32,160 nt of DNA from Pseudomonadota bacterium (GTDB taxonomy: Bacteria; Cyanobacteriota; Vampirovibrionia; Obscuribacterales; Obscuribacteraceae), in contig JAJPJO010000476.1 of NCBI GenBank assembly GCA_021324135.1, positions 1-32,160 of the forward strand. The letters run 5' to 3'. Within the stretch, counting starts at the first letter, position 1, and every line of letters begins with the position of its first letter. Of the stretch, positions 7,474 through 15,676 are shown one piece after another. The notes beneath the pieces are model-generated. The model searched no databases, was not told where the DNA came from, and saw only the letters and a program-made list of their open reading frames with translations. The translations under genes and the position numbers were made by a program.

Positions 7474-8631
7474 TTAGCGGGATTCCCAGGGGCGCGGCAC
7501 GAGCTTTTCGACTAATGCGATCAGCTCGCCGTTTTCCTCATCACTGAGCGATTCACCCTCGAAGATGACCCGCTCGCAAAGAACAAACGAACGCTCGATG
7601 CTCTGCAGATCGGCATCGTTCTCCAGCCGTCCTTTCACCTCTTGGAAGGTGGCGGGCTCGATTGGAGTGCCTCTGGTCGCGCCGAGGTAACGGCGGAGCG
7701 CCGAGGCGATCTGCCGGTATGTGTCTAGCGTGAAGCCGCTGGCTAGCGCTTGCTTGATGGCCGGATCGAGGACCTTCCAGGCGGCTGCCTTGGGGGGCAG
7801 CACTTTGCGCGGGCGCACCCGGTTGATCCACTTCACCAGAGCCAGTCCGGGCCAGAGCCCGATCAAGAGCACTGCCAGAGCCAGTGCCGGGTACATCGAC
7901 CATGGTGTTCCCAGGACCTTCGAATCGAGATCGCCCTCGAGCAGGTTTTCGCCGTTGTCCGCGGTTGGCGAACGGGAGACGACGAAGTCCGGCGTGGTCA
8001 GGCGCTTCCAGTTAGGCGTCTTTTTGTCAGGCGCCAGGTCGGTGGCGTAGCGCAAGTCGAGATTGAAGACGATCTGGTCTTTGGGAACCCAGGTGAGGAC
8101 CGTGAGGTCGATGCGGTACAGAACCTTGCCGTTGGCAAGCACCTGTGACCGCACCACAGGTGGTGCGGCAAGCTCGAAGTCCGAGCCGTCGAAACCGAGC
8201 ACCTGCTGTGCCAGCGATGTGAAGTCGAGACGGACGGTCGGGTCCGTTGCGATCAGGACCACGATGGGAATGTGGTCACCGATGCGATATCCGAAGTGGC
8301 GATCGTTACCGAGCCGGATCTCGATCTTGCCGTCCTCGCAGACCTTGCGAACCGGGTTCTGCGGCTTGGGCGGATCGGGAGGCTGGCTCTGGTAGCCGCT
8401 GCCGTCTTGCGGATACTCGGTGGGATAGCCGCCGAAGTTGGGCGGCTGTTGAGCCGGATCCTGCGCTACCACCGCACAGGGCGTGGGCGCGGATGCGGCC
8501 TGGTTCGGATCGGCGGCGGCACCAGGGATTGCCTGGGCGAACGCCGGGGTCTGGCTCAATGCTCCAACTGCAAGGACAGCAAGCAGTGTGAGCAGAACGC
8601 CGAGCCCTGATTTCTTGAAATTCAGAATCAT
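7474..8631 (-). CDS. MxaA-like envelope protein of MoxR-vWA cluster 1
   Basis: The ATG at 8631 has AAGGAG upstream and opens a signal peptide (LLTLLAVLAVGALSQTPAFA), giving 385 residues. A Pro/Gln-rich stretch (~45-95) leads to a beta-rich domain (~100-220) with RHFGYRIGDHIPIVVLI, followed by one membrane helix (~246-267). The C-terminal half (~275-385) is helical and probably cytoplasmic (FTLDTYRQIASALRRYLGA). The layout matches MxaA/BatD-like proteins encoded beside DUF58 and vWA genes. MxaA is required for Ca2+ insertion into methanol dehydrogenase, but no such enzyme is encoded here. It starts 10 bases after the DUF58-1 stop, so the two are likely translated together. It is paralogous to the protein at 23398-24623. 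Confidence 0.75.
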   Translation of the reverse strand: MILNFKKSGLGVLLTLLAVLAVGALSQTPAFAQAIPGAAADPNQAASAPTPCAVVAQDPAQQPPNFGGYPTEYPQDGSGYQSQPPDPPKPQNPVRKVCEDGKIEIRLGNDRHFGYRIGDHIPIVVLIATDPTVRLDFTSLAQQVLGFDGSDFELAAPPVVRSQVLANGKVLYRIDLTVLTWVPKDQIVFNLDLRYATDLAPDKKTPNWKRLTTPDFVVSRSPTADNGENLLEGDLDSKVLGTPWSMYPALALAVLLIGLWPGLALVKWINRVRPRKVLPPKAAAWKVLDPAIKQALASGFTLDTYRQIASALRRYLGATRGTPIEPATFQEVKGRLENDADLQSIERSFVLCERVIFEGESLSDEENGELIALVEKLVPRPWESR

Positions 8632-8641
8632 AGTCTGCTCC

Positions 8642-9601
8642 TTAACGTCGATGTCCTGCAAAGAGTCGCATCAGTTTCGGGAAAGCGGCCTCGCCCTCGT
8701 GCGTGCTGATTTCCGTCCAGTCGCAGTGCGCCTGGCGGAAGAAAGCCGTGAGGGAAGTCCGCCACAATTCGAAGTTCGCCTTGAACTTCTCGCGGTTGTT
8801 CTTGGTTGACCAGACGGACTGAACCTTTCCCGTGGACATGTCCTGGAAGGTATACAATCCGAAGGCGTCCGGCAGCTCGCGTTGGCGCAAGTCCTGCACG
8901 CAAATGCAGACCACGTCATGGCGAACCGCCGCTTTCTTGAGCATGACCTTCTCATCTTCCGACATGTGAATGAAGTCGGAGATGATGAAGATCAGCGAGC
9001 GGCTGTACTGATTGACAGCCCGCAACGCTTTCATCAAACCGGTCTTGCCGTCATCGGCGGTGGCACCCCCGCGTTGGCCGCGACGCTGCTTCGCCCGCTC
9101 GATAGCGGACGCTTCAACGACTGTGGCCACCGACGGGAAGAGCATGACCTTGGCTGCCTTGACAGGCAGGAAGCGCTCGACGTGCTGCTCCGAATAGGCA
9201 ACCAGACCGACGCGGTCGCCGGTCTCTTCAGCCGATTTGATGATTGAGCCGGTCAATTCGGCAGCCAGCAACCGTTTGACGGTGCGGTAAGTGCCGAACT
9301 CCATTGACTTGCCGCAATCGACCAAGACGAAAAACTTAACGTCACGCGGTTCCCGGTACTGCACCGTGCAGATCTCCTGGCCGCCGACCTGGGCGGTGGC
9401 GTTCCAGTCGATCGTGCGCGGATCGTCGCCGGGCTCATAGACACCGCGTGAAACTAGATCGTAGCCGGTCGACCCGCGCTTGCGCCCCTTGCGCCCATGC
9501 GGTGAAGGCATGGGCGAGTTGCTGCGCCAGGTGATCGGGATCGGGTGAGAGACGACCCACCTCATGAGTCGGCGGATCGTCTCCCTTGTGTCGTTTCTCA
9601 T
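8642..9601 (-). CDS. DUF58 (vWA-like) protein, DUF58-1 (MxaS-like)
   Basis: The ATG at 9601 follows GGAG and gives 319 residues. An earlier ATG at 9652 adds 17 residues but has no ribosome site. The DUF58 signature YEPGDDPRTIDWNATA lies at ~55-70 and is followed by REPRDVKFFVLVDCGKSM. The metal-site motif reads D95-C-G97-K-S99, so the first Ser of DxSxS is Gly. There are no membrane helices, so it is a cytoplasmic partner. DUF58 proteins accompany MoxR ATPases in many genomes and are thought to link the ATPase to substrate. The order MoxR-1, DUF58-1, MxaA-like 1 mirrors mxaR-mxaS-mxaA of methylotrophs. Confidence 0.9.
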   Translation of the reverse strand: MRNDTRETIRRLMRWVVSHPIPITWRSNSPMPSPHGRKGRKRGSTGYDLVSRGVYEPGDDPRTIDWNATAQVGGQEICTVQYREPRDVKFFVLVDCGKSMEFGTYRTVKRLLAAELTGSIIKSAEETGDRVGLVAYSEQHVERFLPVKAAKVMLFPSVATVVEASAIERAKQRRGQRGGATADDGKTGLMKALRAVNQYSRSLIFIISDFIHMSEDEKVMLKKAAVRHDVVCICVQDLRQRELPDAFGLYTFQDMSTGKVQSVWSTKNNREKFKANFELWRTSLTAFFRQAHCDWTEISTHEGEAAFPKLMRLFAGHRR

Positions 9602-9641
9602 CGTAGTTATCTCCGAAAGCTTGCCCTTTGTCCAAGCCCGT

Positions 9642-9660
9642 GTTGCCGGCATATGGCAAC
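9642..9660. promoter_or_regulatory. Palindrome with the same core as the recurrent motif but different arms
   Basis: GTTGCC (9642-9647) and GGCAAC (9655-9660) flank GGCATAT. The centre GCATATGG is shared with copy 2 of the recurrent motif, while the arms have changed together and stay symmetrical. It lies 41 bases before DUF58-1. Confidence 0.35.
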
Positions 9661-9693
9661 TGCCAAGGCATAGCTGAGGGGTTCTACGCGCAA

Positions 9694-9716
9694 CACCGCC
9701 GGTATTACAGGCGGTG
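9694..9716 (-). terminator. Hairpin in the MoxR-1/DUF58-1 gap
   Basis: CACCGCC (9694-9700) pairs exactly with GGCGGTG (9710-9716) around a 9-base loop. A hairpin also occupies the equivalent MoxR-2/DUF58-2 gap at 21117-21144. It has no U-tract and may set relative expression rather than terminate. Confidence 0.4.
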
Positions 9717-9774
9717 GCGTTTCAACCATCCAGGTACGTCTTCTGGGCTTTTCTAAATAAGCAGCCGACGTGAG

Positions 9775-10830
9775 TTACTTCCGCACCAGGAGGTTCGGTT
9801 TGGCCGGGTTGGTGGGACCAACGACGGGGACCGATTCCAGGAGAGCGTTGATGAACTCGTCAGCCGAGAAGTTGTCGAAGACAGCTTCTTGAGTAAGGAT
9901 GAGCCGGTGACGCAGGCAGTCGCGCAGGACCGCTTTGACGTCGTCCGGGTTGATGTGATCGCGGCCGGAGAGCCAGGCCATGCAGGCGGCACCTTTGAGA
10001 ACCCAGATGCCCAGGCGCGGTGAGGCACCATAGGCGATGCGGTCTTCGAAGGTTTTGCCGTTGGCCTTGACCTTCTTGAAGGTCGGATCGACGGGACGAG
10101 TAGCCCGCATCAGGTCGGTGATGTACTCCACGATCGGATCGGAGGCGTTGGCGGTGAGCGCTTCGATTTCCGTCCGAATCTGGAGAATCTCATCAACGCT
10201 GATCACCGGCTTGATCAGGTCCATCGCCTTGCGGCCGTGTACCTGGGTGTTCTTCAGCACCTTGATCTCGTCTTCGCGCGAGACATACGTCATGATCAAC
10301 TTGAACATGAAGCGGTCCAGCTGAGCCTCGGGCAGAGCGAACGTGCCCTCCTGCTCGACCGGGTTGATCGTGGCCATGACCATGAACGGGTCGTTCAAAA
10401 TCTGGCGCGGCATGCCGGGGATGTCGATGAAACGCTCCTGCATCGGCTGCAAAAGCGCCGACTGCGTGAGCGCCGTCGCCCGGTTCAATTCGTCGGCCAG
10501 AACGAAGTGGCAGCCCAGGATCGGACCCGGGGTGAATTCGTACTTGCCGAGAACGCCGTTGAAGATGCGAACACCGATGACGTCGTTCGGCTTCAGGTCG
10601 GGGTTGAACTGGATGCGGTTTGACTTCGCACCGGAGATCGCCGTCTGAAGCGTGTTGATCAGCATCGTTTTCGCAAGACCGGGCATCGATTCGAGAAGAA
10701 CGTGCCCGTCGGACATCAGGGCCACAAGCAGGGCCCGTTTGACGTCCTTGTAACCGATCACCACCTTGCCAATCTCTTTGTACAAGGCGTTGACCTTCGC
10801 AATCATCGGATTCTGAGTCTGGTTAGACAT
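9775..10830 (-). CDS. MoxR-family AAA+ ATPase, MoxR-1
   Basis: The protein has 351 residues, with GAGG before the ATG. Walker A is ESMPGLAKT (47-55): P-G-L-A-K-T is typical of MoxR, but Ser replaces the usual first Gly. Walker B is FVLADE (109-114), followed by LNRATALTQSALLQPMQE. Sensor 1 is in MATINPVEQEGTFALPEAQ (N156), then LDRFMF. MoxR ATPases form hexamers and act with vWA/DUF58 partners as chaperones for maturation of metalloenzymes or envelope complexes. It stands between the vWA-1/MxaK/vWA-2 set and the DUF58/MxaA set, with its own 165-base leader carrying a recurrent palindrome. Confidence 0.95.
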   Translation of the reverse strand: MSNQTQNPMIAKVNALYKEIGKVVIGYKDVKRALLVALMSDGHVLLESMPGLAKTMLINTLQTAISGAKSNRIQFNPDLKPNDVIGVRIFNGVLGKYEFTPGPILGCHFVLADELNRATALTQSALLQPMQERFIDIPGMPRQILNDPFMVMATINPVEQEGTFALPEAQLDRFMFKLIMTYVSREDEIKVLKNTQVHGRKAMDLIKPVISVDEILQIRTEIEALTANASDPIVEYITDLMRATRPVDPTFKKVKANGKTFEDRIAYGASPRLGIWVLKGAACMAWLSGRDHINPDDVKAVLRDCLRHRLILTQEAVFDNFSADEFINALLESVPVVGPTNPAKPNLLVRK

Positions 10831-10882
10831 AGGTAGTCCTCAATTCCAAAACTGGATGGTTTGATGTTTGCCAACACACAAA

Positions 10883-10898
10883 GCACCGCATTTGGTGA
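10883..10898. promoter_or_regulatory. Recurrent palindrome, copy 4 (53 bases before MoxR-1)
   Basis: The sequence is GCACCGCATTTGGTGA, matching the arms of the other copies with a 6-base spacer. It is the closest copy to a start codon, so it would overlap a short leader or a promoter. Confidence 0.6.
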
Positions 10899-10995
10899 CG
10901 GTTTCGGTCGTCTGTTTAGCGGCAGAGCATTGTGGTCAGGGAAAAGAACTTGCTTTTGAATGGAACGTTTGAAACGGTTCAGAGTGCAGTTAGGT

Positions 10996-12078
10996 TCAGA
11001 ACGTCAGGTGACGTCTGGGCAGGATGCCTCTCATGAACAGAGCGGTGAGCAGGATGAGCGCCAGAGCCAGGGGATACTGGAACACCGGGTTGTCCTGCGA
11101 TTCGGCTTTGCTGCCACCGAGGGTGGCCGCCCAGCTGATGTGCAGCGTGTTGCCGCCGGTGGGCTCGAGCTTAATGAGCTCGGCTCCGGACTGCAACTGC
11201 AAATCGGCCAGACCGGCATCATCGCGACTGGTCATCGCGACTTGCCCGTCGAGTTTGAAGAGATCCACCGCCTGTCCCTGCGGGTTGTACACAGGAATGG
11301 GCGTTGGTGTAGGCGAGCCGAGACCGACAATGATCATGCGGATGCCTTTTTGCTTGACTGCAGCCAGTGCTTTGCTGAGGATCTCTTTGTCGCCGGAAAA
11401 TCCGCCGTCCGTGAACAGGACAATGACCTGCTCGCGGCCGGAGATCTTATCGCGGTCGAACATCTCGAGCGCCTTCATCAGGCCCTCGTCGAAGTGCGAA
11501 CCGCCGCCCGGTGCGTTGCCGATGAAGATGAAGTTGTCCATCACCCACTTCGTCGATCTCCACTCATCGGTGAGCGGCACCTGCTCCCAGCCTGCGCCGG
11601 AGTAAGTGACGATGCCGAGCTGGTTACCGGTGAGCGAGGGCATCAACTGGCTCTGCACGATGTACTTGGCGTAGTCCAGACGGGTGCCGTAAGGTCCTGG
11701 TACCAGTTCCGGCGGCTTGCCGTCTTTCATGGGCATGATCGCTCGGTAATCTTCTGCAGCCATGGATTTGGAAACGTCCATGATGCAGATGACTTGCAGC
11801 GAGCCTGCCTTGATGCTGGTTGGCAGCGACCGGGTAACCGGTCCGGATGCAGCGATGACGAGCAGTGTGAGCAAGGCCACCCAGAGGGTGGCGAGAGCGG
11901 CTTCACCAGCCAGTTTCAGAGGCCGGCTTGTGCGAGCCAGCAGCTCCTCTTCGCCGAACGAACGGCGTGCTTTGCGCCTGAGCACGAAGCTCAAGTACAA
12001 GAGGCAGAGGGCAGCGGGCACGATCAGCCAGAGGGCGCTCAGGTACTGGGGGTGAAGGAAATGCAGATCTTTGAACAT
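10996..12078 (-). CDS. vWA-domain membrane protein, vWA-2 (BatB/MxaL-type)
   Basis: The protein has 360 residues with a strong AAGGAGG site. Two membrane helices (~14-34 and ~58-78) precede a vWA domain. The metal-binding MIDAS motif is intact: D101-V-S103-K-S105 (IMDVSKSM), a GGGSHF loop near 191-196, and D224 in LFTDGG. A final helix (~330-350) precedes the short tail RGILPRRHLTF. By family topology the vWA domain lies in the periplasm. vWA proteins encoded with MoxR bind client or partner proteins through the metal site. The stop is 165 bases from MoxR-1, the first gap of the cluster wide enough for its own control signals. Its paralogue is vWA-4 at 24620-25864, where the metal site is lost. 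Confidence 0.93.
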   Translation of the reverse strand: MFKDLHFLHPQYLSALWLIVPAALCLLYLSFVLRRKARRSFGEEELLARTSRPLKLAGEAALATLWVALLTLLVIAASGPVTRSLPTSIKAGSLQVICIMDVSKSMAAEDYRAIMPMKDGKPPELVPGPYGTRLDYAKYIVQSQLMPSLTGNQLGIVTYSGAGWEQVPLTDEWRSTKWVMDNFIFIGNAPGGGSHFDEGLMKALEMFDRDKISGREQVIVLFTDGGFSGDKEILSKALAAVKQKGIRMIIVGLGSPTPTPIPVYNPQGQAVDLFKLDGQVAMTSRDDAGLADLQLQSGAELIKLEPTGGNTLHISWAATLGGSKAESQDNPVFQYPLALALILLTALFMRGILPRRHLTF

Positions 12079-12090
12079 AGGCGCACCTCC

Positions 12091-12699
12091 TTACAGTTCG
12101 TCCTTTTTGCCCTTGCCGGCTTGATTACCGGGCTGCTGGCCGGGCTGTTGCTTCTTGCCTTCGCCTGGCTGATTGCCCTGTTTCCCTTGCCCTTTTCCCT
12201 GACCCTGAGCGAGCTGCTGATTGTTCTTGAACAACAGCTCCAGGTCGTATTTGACCTGGAAAGCCTGCCACTCCAGACGTTTGATATCGTCCTTGGTGAC
12301 ATGCTCGAAGCCCTTCAGGCTCTGGTAATCGTTGCCGGGATTCAGTTTCAGCGATTCCTTGAAGGCATTGACCGCTGGTTCGCCTTGTTTGAGACGCAAC
12401 AGTGCCTTTGCCTTGTGGAAGTTGGCGAGAGCGGCAAGCTCCCGGCTGGGTGCCGGATACAAGAAGCGCTCCAGCCAGCTGCTGGCTGTGGTTCGCTCTT
12501 TGTACACGGAGAGTGATTTATCGAACAGGTCGATCGCCGTCTTCATATCCTGCGCTTCTTGTGCGCTCTGATAGGAGGCCAGACCGGCGTTGTAGAACGC
12601 CGTTTGCCGATCCTGCCAGAGATATTGACGGTAACCGAACCACAAACAGCTGAGACCGAGCAGCAAGAGCGCCGCCAGTCCCATTTTCGTTTTTGTCAT
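12091..12699 (-). CDS. MxaK-like protein 1: one membrane helix, helical repeat domain, low-complexity tail
   Basis: The protein has 202 residues with AAGGAG before the ATG. One N-terminal helix (~6-22) is followed by a TPR-like helical region (~35-125), including HKAKALLRLKQGEPAVNAF and LKLNPGNDY. After KDDIKRLEWQAFQVKYDLEL the last ~45 residues are almost only Gln, Gly, Lys and Pro, and are probably disordered. Position between two vWA genes matches mxaK, which lies between mxaC and mxaL. It shares the LNPG word, the helix before the tail and the tail composition with the protein at 25880-26977. It is probably a periplasm-facing adaptor between the two vWA proteins (inference). Confidence 0.72.
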   Translation of the reverse strand: MTKTKMGLAALLLLGLSCLWFGYRQYLWQDRQTAFYNAGLASYQSAQEAQDMKTAIDLFDKSLSVYKERTTASSWLERFLYPAPSRELAALANFHKAKALLRLKQGEPAVNAFKESLKLNPGNDYQSLKGFEHVTKDDIKRLEWQAFQVKYDLELLFKNNQQLAQGQGKGQGKQGNQPGEGKKQQPGQQPGNQAGKGKKDEL

Positions 12700-12717
12700 A
12701 TGTGGCTCCTTATCTGA

Positions 12718-13752
12718 TTAAGCGTCTTCGCGCACGAGCGCAGCCAAGCCCAGGTAGAGAAGAATGAAGATCACAGCCGCGGCAATCGGATATTCGTAGA
12801 TGTCGTGGTATGTGACTTTCTTCTCGATCTCGACATTGGATTTCTCGAGCTGATTGATTTGATCGAAGCCGGCTTTCATCTGGCTCGCGTTGCCCACCGG
12901 GATTACCAGCCCGCCTGTGGCACGCGTCAACTTCGCCAGATCGCACTCGGCATTCCTCGTCCAGTCTTCGCCGATGCCCAGGGTATAGACGCGTATACCA
13001 AGAGCTGTGAGTTGTTGAGTAAGCTGGTTGAGCCGCTCTTCGGAGATGTTGTCCTCGCCGTCGGTAACCATGATGAGGATTTTTGAGCGAGCGGCGCCGA
13101 GCTCCTTGAAGTGCTCGATGGCGGCAGGAATAGGACCATGTGGACCGGCGAAATCCGTTCCACCACCGTCGAAGTTGTGGCTGCCCCTGTTTTTCAGCTC
13201 GATCACGTGCAGATCGGTGGACAGAGGCCAGCTGTAATACGTTTCCGTATCGAACAGGAAGAGAGCAACGCGATCTCCTTTGCGTTGCTTGACGAATGCG
13301 TCGATCGCCTTCTCGGCGACGAGGCGGCGAGTCACTTTCAACGGCTGACCATTCTCATCTTTCTGGTCGCCGGTGAACATGACCTGATCGGGATCCTGGA
13401 CTTCGCCCGACATCGAGCCTGATATGTCCGTGGCGATGATGAAATCGCGCGTGACAATCACTTCCTTCGACGCCACTTCCGGAAGCTGAGGCGTGCTCAG
13501 CGCCAGGGCGAGGAGGATGATGAAGCCGACCAGGAACAGCTTTGGCAAGTAAGCGATTAGAGGCGCCGAGCGCAGGTTCGAGTGCATCGTCAAACCGGGG
13601 TGCGCCAGGGCCTTTCGGCGTCGGTGTGCCAGCCACAAGATTGGCACACAGATGAGCGAAACAAGCAAGAGCTGCGGGTGGGCGAGCCGAATGCCGGAGA
13701 GAGAATCCAGCGTGAGACCGCCGAGCCCGAGCAGTGCAACGGTATGGGGCAT
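12718..13752 (-). CDS. vWA-domain membrane protein, vWA-1 (BatA/MxaC-type), first gene of cluster 1
   Basis: I chose the ATG at 13752, with AAGGAGG upstream, giving 344 residues; a longer frame from 13836 adds 28 residues without a better site. Membrane helices lie at ~27-45 and ~68-88, and a third near the C-terminus (YPIAAAVIFILLYLGLAALV). The vWA domain has an intact MIDAS: D109-I-S111-G-S113 (ATDISGSM), T199 in FDGGGTDFA, and D231 in MVTDGEDNISEERL. It is followed after 18 bases by MxaK-like 1. The paralogue is vWA-3 at 27008-28429, which shares the FDGGG loop and the TDG-xxx-I-x-E-x-RL segment. No good promoter was identified upstream. Confidence 0.93.
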   Translation of the reverse strand: MPHTVALLGLGGLTLDSLSGIRLAHPQLLLVSLICVPILWLAHRRRKALAHPGLTMHSNLRSAPLIAYLPKLFLVGFIILLALALSTPQLPEVASKEVIVTRDFIIATDISGSMSGEVQDPDQVMFTGDQKDENGQPLKVTRRLVAEKAIDAFVKQRKGDRVALFLFDTETYYSWPLSTDLHVIELKNRGSHNFDGGGTDFAGPHGPIPAAIEHFKELGAARSKILIMVTDGEDNISEERLNQLTQQLTALGIRVYTLGIGEDWTRNAECDLAKLTRATGGLVIPVGNASQMKAGFDQINQLEKSNVEIEKKVTYHDIYEYPIAAAVIFILLYLGLAALVREDA

Positions 13753-14636
13753 AAATTTACTAGCCTCCTTGTTAGAAGGTAATGCGTTTGTCCGCAGGTT
13801 TAGTCCTGCTTCCCCACTCGTGATGCGGGTCAGCAAGTCAATTCGTTGGAGTTAAACGACCGAGTGGTATACAGAGAAGCGCTCTGGCTGAGGGGCACGG
13901 ACAGCGCGGGCGAGCACTTCTGCAGCCATGCGAGCCGGGACTCATCAAGGGCGTTTCTTTGGGCACCAAAGCAGTCGTTCGGAGAGTCGCAAAACACTGG
14001 CATCCTGCCAAACCGGCTGGATGATCGATTTGCGTAGTTTCGCGAGTGCCAGTCTGCTGCTCACTTTATTGAAGACCACAGCGAACCACCCCTTTGGAAA
14101 AGGGCAGGACGAAAGATGTGATATTCCGTTATGAGTGCAGCTAGAAGGAACGGCGATGTTTAAGGAAAGCTGAAAGATACAATTCGAAATGTACAAAAAC
14201 ACATTCTGATACAAAACGAATATGTGTTTCATAAGAACTTAGGCCAGCTCGCACATCTTTGATAGCTTGAGTTCATGAGCTTTTCCAGGATGGGTTCTGA
14301 CAGTGGACCACTCTGTAGCCAAGTGGGCGTAAGTGGTCACCAGGTCTGCATCTCTATAAAACTGAGATGAAGAACCTCTTTTGAACGTGCGTCTCTTGGA
14401 AACCGTGCTGGACTCAGGCTCTCGCCGGTTTGCGCATCGATTGATATGTAGCGCAGCTTTGTGAGCACCGCATTTTCAGCGTTTTCGACCCAGCGGCGTC
14501 GTTTGATTAGTCGTGCTTAAGACAGCTTGCAATGGGCGATACGCCGCTTTTTTTCTGGATGAAACGCAATTTTGTGGTGGCGCATGCAATACCACTCGCA
14601 AGCCCTTCCGCCCAAACTCAGCCCAATCGGAGTTCA
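13753..14636. other. Long non-coding spacer upstream of cluster 1
   Basis: About 880 bases show no gene I can support. The part near 14140-14240 is noticeably A/T-rich and could hold the cluster 1 promoter on the minus strand, but no clean -35/-10 pair with 16-18 base spacing was found. Short minus and plus frames here have no domain, ribosome site or neighbour logic. Confidence 0.5.
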
Positions 14637-14730
14637 ACGGCACTCCAAGCGCAATCCAACCGCACCAAACGGCAGTCCAACCGCACTAAACGGCAGTCCA
14701 ACCGCAGCCCGACCGCAGTCCAACACCCGA
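14637..14730. repeat. Short imperfect tandem repeat, unit about 21 bases
   Basis: The unit ACGGCAGTCCAACCGCACTAA repeats with period 21. Clear copies start at 14669 and 14690, and diverged copies flank them (14637-14668 and 14711-14730). A finer word, GCAGTCCAACCGCA, recurs within. There is no unique spacer between units, so it is not CRISPR. It is probably replication slippage in non-coding DNA. Confidence 0.7.
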
Positions 14731-14878
14731 TGGCGTTGTCAAGATTATGCAGTTCGCGCATCTCTTCATAACAGCGCCGATTGAGCCCCAAACATAGCGG
14801 TATTGCGGTCAGTTCTTACAACACGAGTCCAGGCACTGAGTCCAAGGTGGACAGTTCGCGTAATGAATTTTCCCGCGT

Positions 14879-15006
14879 TTTTGACGAGGCCAAAAACGGG
14901 CAAAAATGGCATCGTTACCGGGGCCAAGGGGGCAAAAAATGCCGCAAAAAAGAGACTTCGGCCTCGGCAACGATGCCAAAATCATCGATTTTTGGCCTCG
15001 TCAAAA
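14879..15006. repeat. Large imperfect palindrome (47-bp arms)
   Basis: The left arm 14879-14925 and right arm 14960-15006 are reverse complements at 37 of 47 positions. The outer 18 pairs (TTTTGACGAGGCCAAAAA) are perfect, and an inner block TGGCATCGTT is also perfect. The 34-base loop contains a further small hairpin GGCA-AAAAA-TGCC. No transposase is near. It could be a folded RNA in the leader of the DUF4279 gene, or a miniature palindromic element. Confidence 0.75.
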
Positions 15007-15171
15007 TTTTCTCGCGAGCTAAAGGTTCACATCCGAACATCACGGCATTCGGGTCGGAAAACAAATCCTGCAACAGCCAACGTGGGCACCTCCAGCGCGC
15101 CGATGAAACGTACAATGAATGAGACAGCCGCGAGCTGTTTCTCTGATGTTAATGCGTACCGGAGCTTTCAA

Positions 15172-15630
15172 ATGAACGATGATCGTTGGACGGGCGGCTG
15201 GACAGACGCGGGACTGAGCCAAAGCCGCCGCATCGAAACGGTGTTTCGCGTGCGCAAAAGTTTTCTAGATGCTGCCAAAGTATCTGAGCAACTACAATTA
15301 GCGCCCAGTCGAACGCGCGAACCAAGCGGCAAAGACTTCCCCTTGCACCTGCCTATGTCTCCTGTCGGCGAATGGCTCATTAGCTCGAAAGACCAAGTCA
15401 CTGGCGGTCTTGAAGATCACCTCAATTGGCTGGCTGCAATCCTGAAGCCCAAAGCCGCCGAAATCCTCTGCTTACAAGACGCTGGATACGAAATAGATAT
15501 TCGCTGTGAGATTCTCACCGAGCTGCCCTCGTTTACAGACAGACTGAAGCCTGACGCCATGCAATCAATTGCCGACCTGGGTATCCCGATTGAATTGAGT
15601 ATCGCGACGCGCACGAACGAACACAGATAA
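15172..15630 (+). CDS. DUF4279-family protein
   Basis: From the ATG at 15172 (GGAG 8 bases upstream) the protein has 152 residues. The same frame stays open upstream to 14803, but that part runs through the palindrome and reads as low-complexity basic sequence, so the later start is preferred. Residues ~20-145 follow the DUF4279 pattern: RIETVFRVRKSFLDAAKVSE, PSRTREPSGK, SPVGEWLISSKDQVTGGLED, a helix with HLNWLAAILKP, then a beta stretch and SIADLGIPIELSIA. Function of DUF4279 is not known; members are small soluble proteins, often next to secretion or toxin-immunity genes. No toxin gene is visible here. It stands alone, converging on the LRR gene 46 bases downstream. Confidence 0.75.
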   Translation: MNDDRWTGGWTDAGLSQSRRIETVFRVRKSFLDAAKVSEQLQLAPSRTREPSGKDFPLHLPMSPVGEWLISSKDQVTGGLEDHLNWLAAILKPKAAEILCLQDAGYEIDIRCEILTELPSFTDRLKPDAMQSIADLGIPIELSIATRTNEHR

Positions 15631-15676
15631 TCCCTAGCCCGATCAGATGTTGTGGCATCGTATGTGAGACCAGATG

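Noticed and set aside
7474..13752. Naming cluster 1 genes mxaR, mxaS, mxaA, mxaC, mxaK, mxaL
   Set aside because: Layout and domains are similar, but there is no methanol dehydrogenase gene and sequence similarity could not be measured, so symbols would overstate the case.
13945..14232. 95-codon minus-strand frame upstream of cluster 1
   Set aside because: Composition is unlike the neighbours, there is no ribosome site, and it falls in an A/T-rich probable promoter region.
14637..14730. CRISPR-like array
   Set aside because: Units follow each other directly without unique spacers and vary in sequence, and no cas gene is near.
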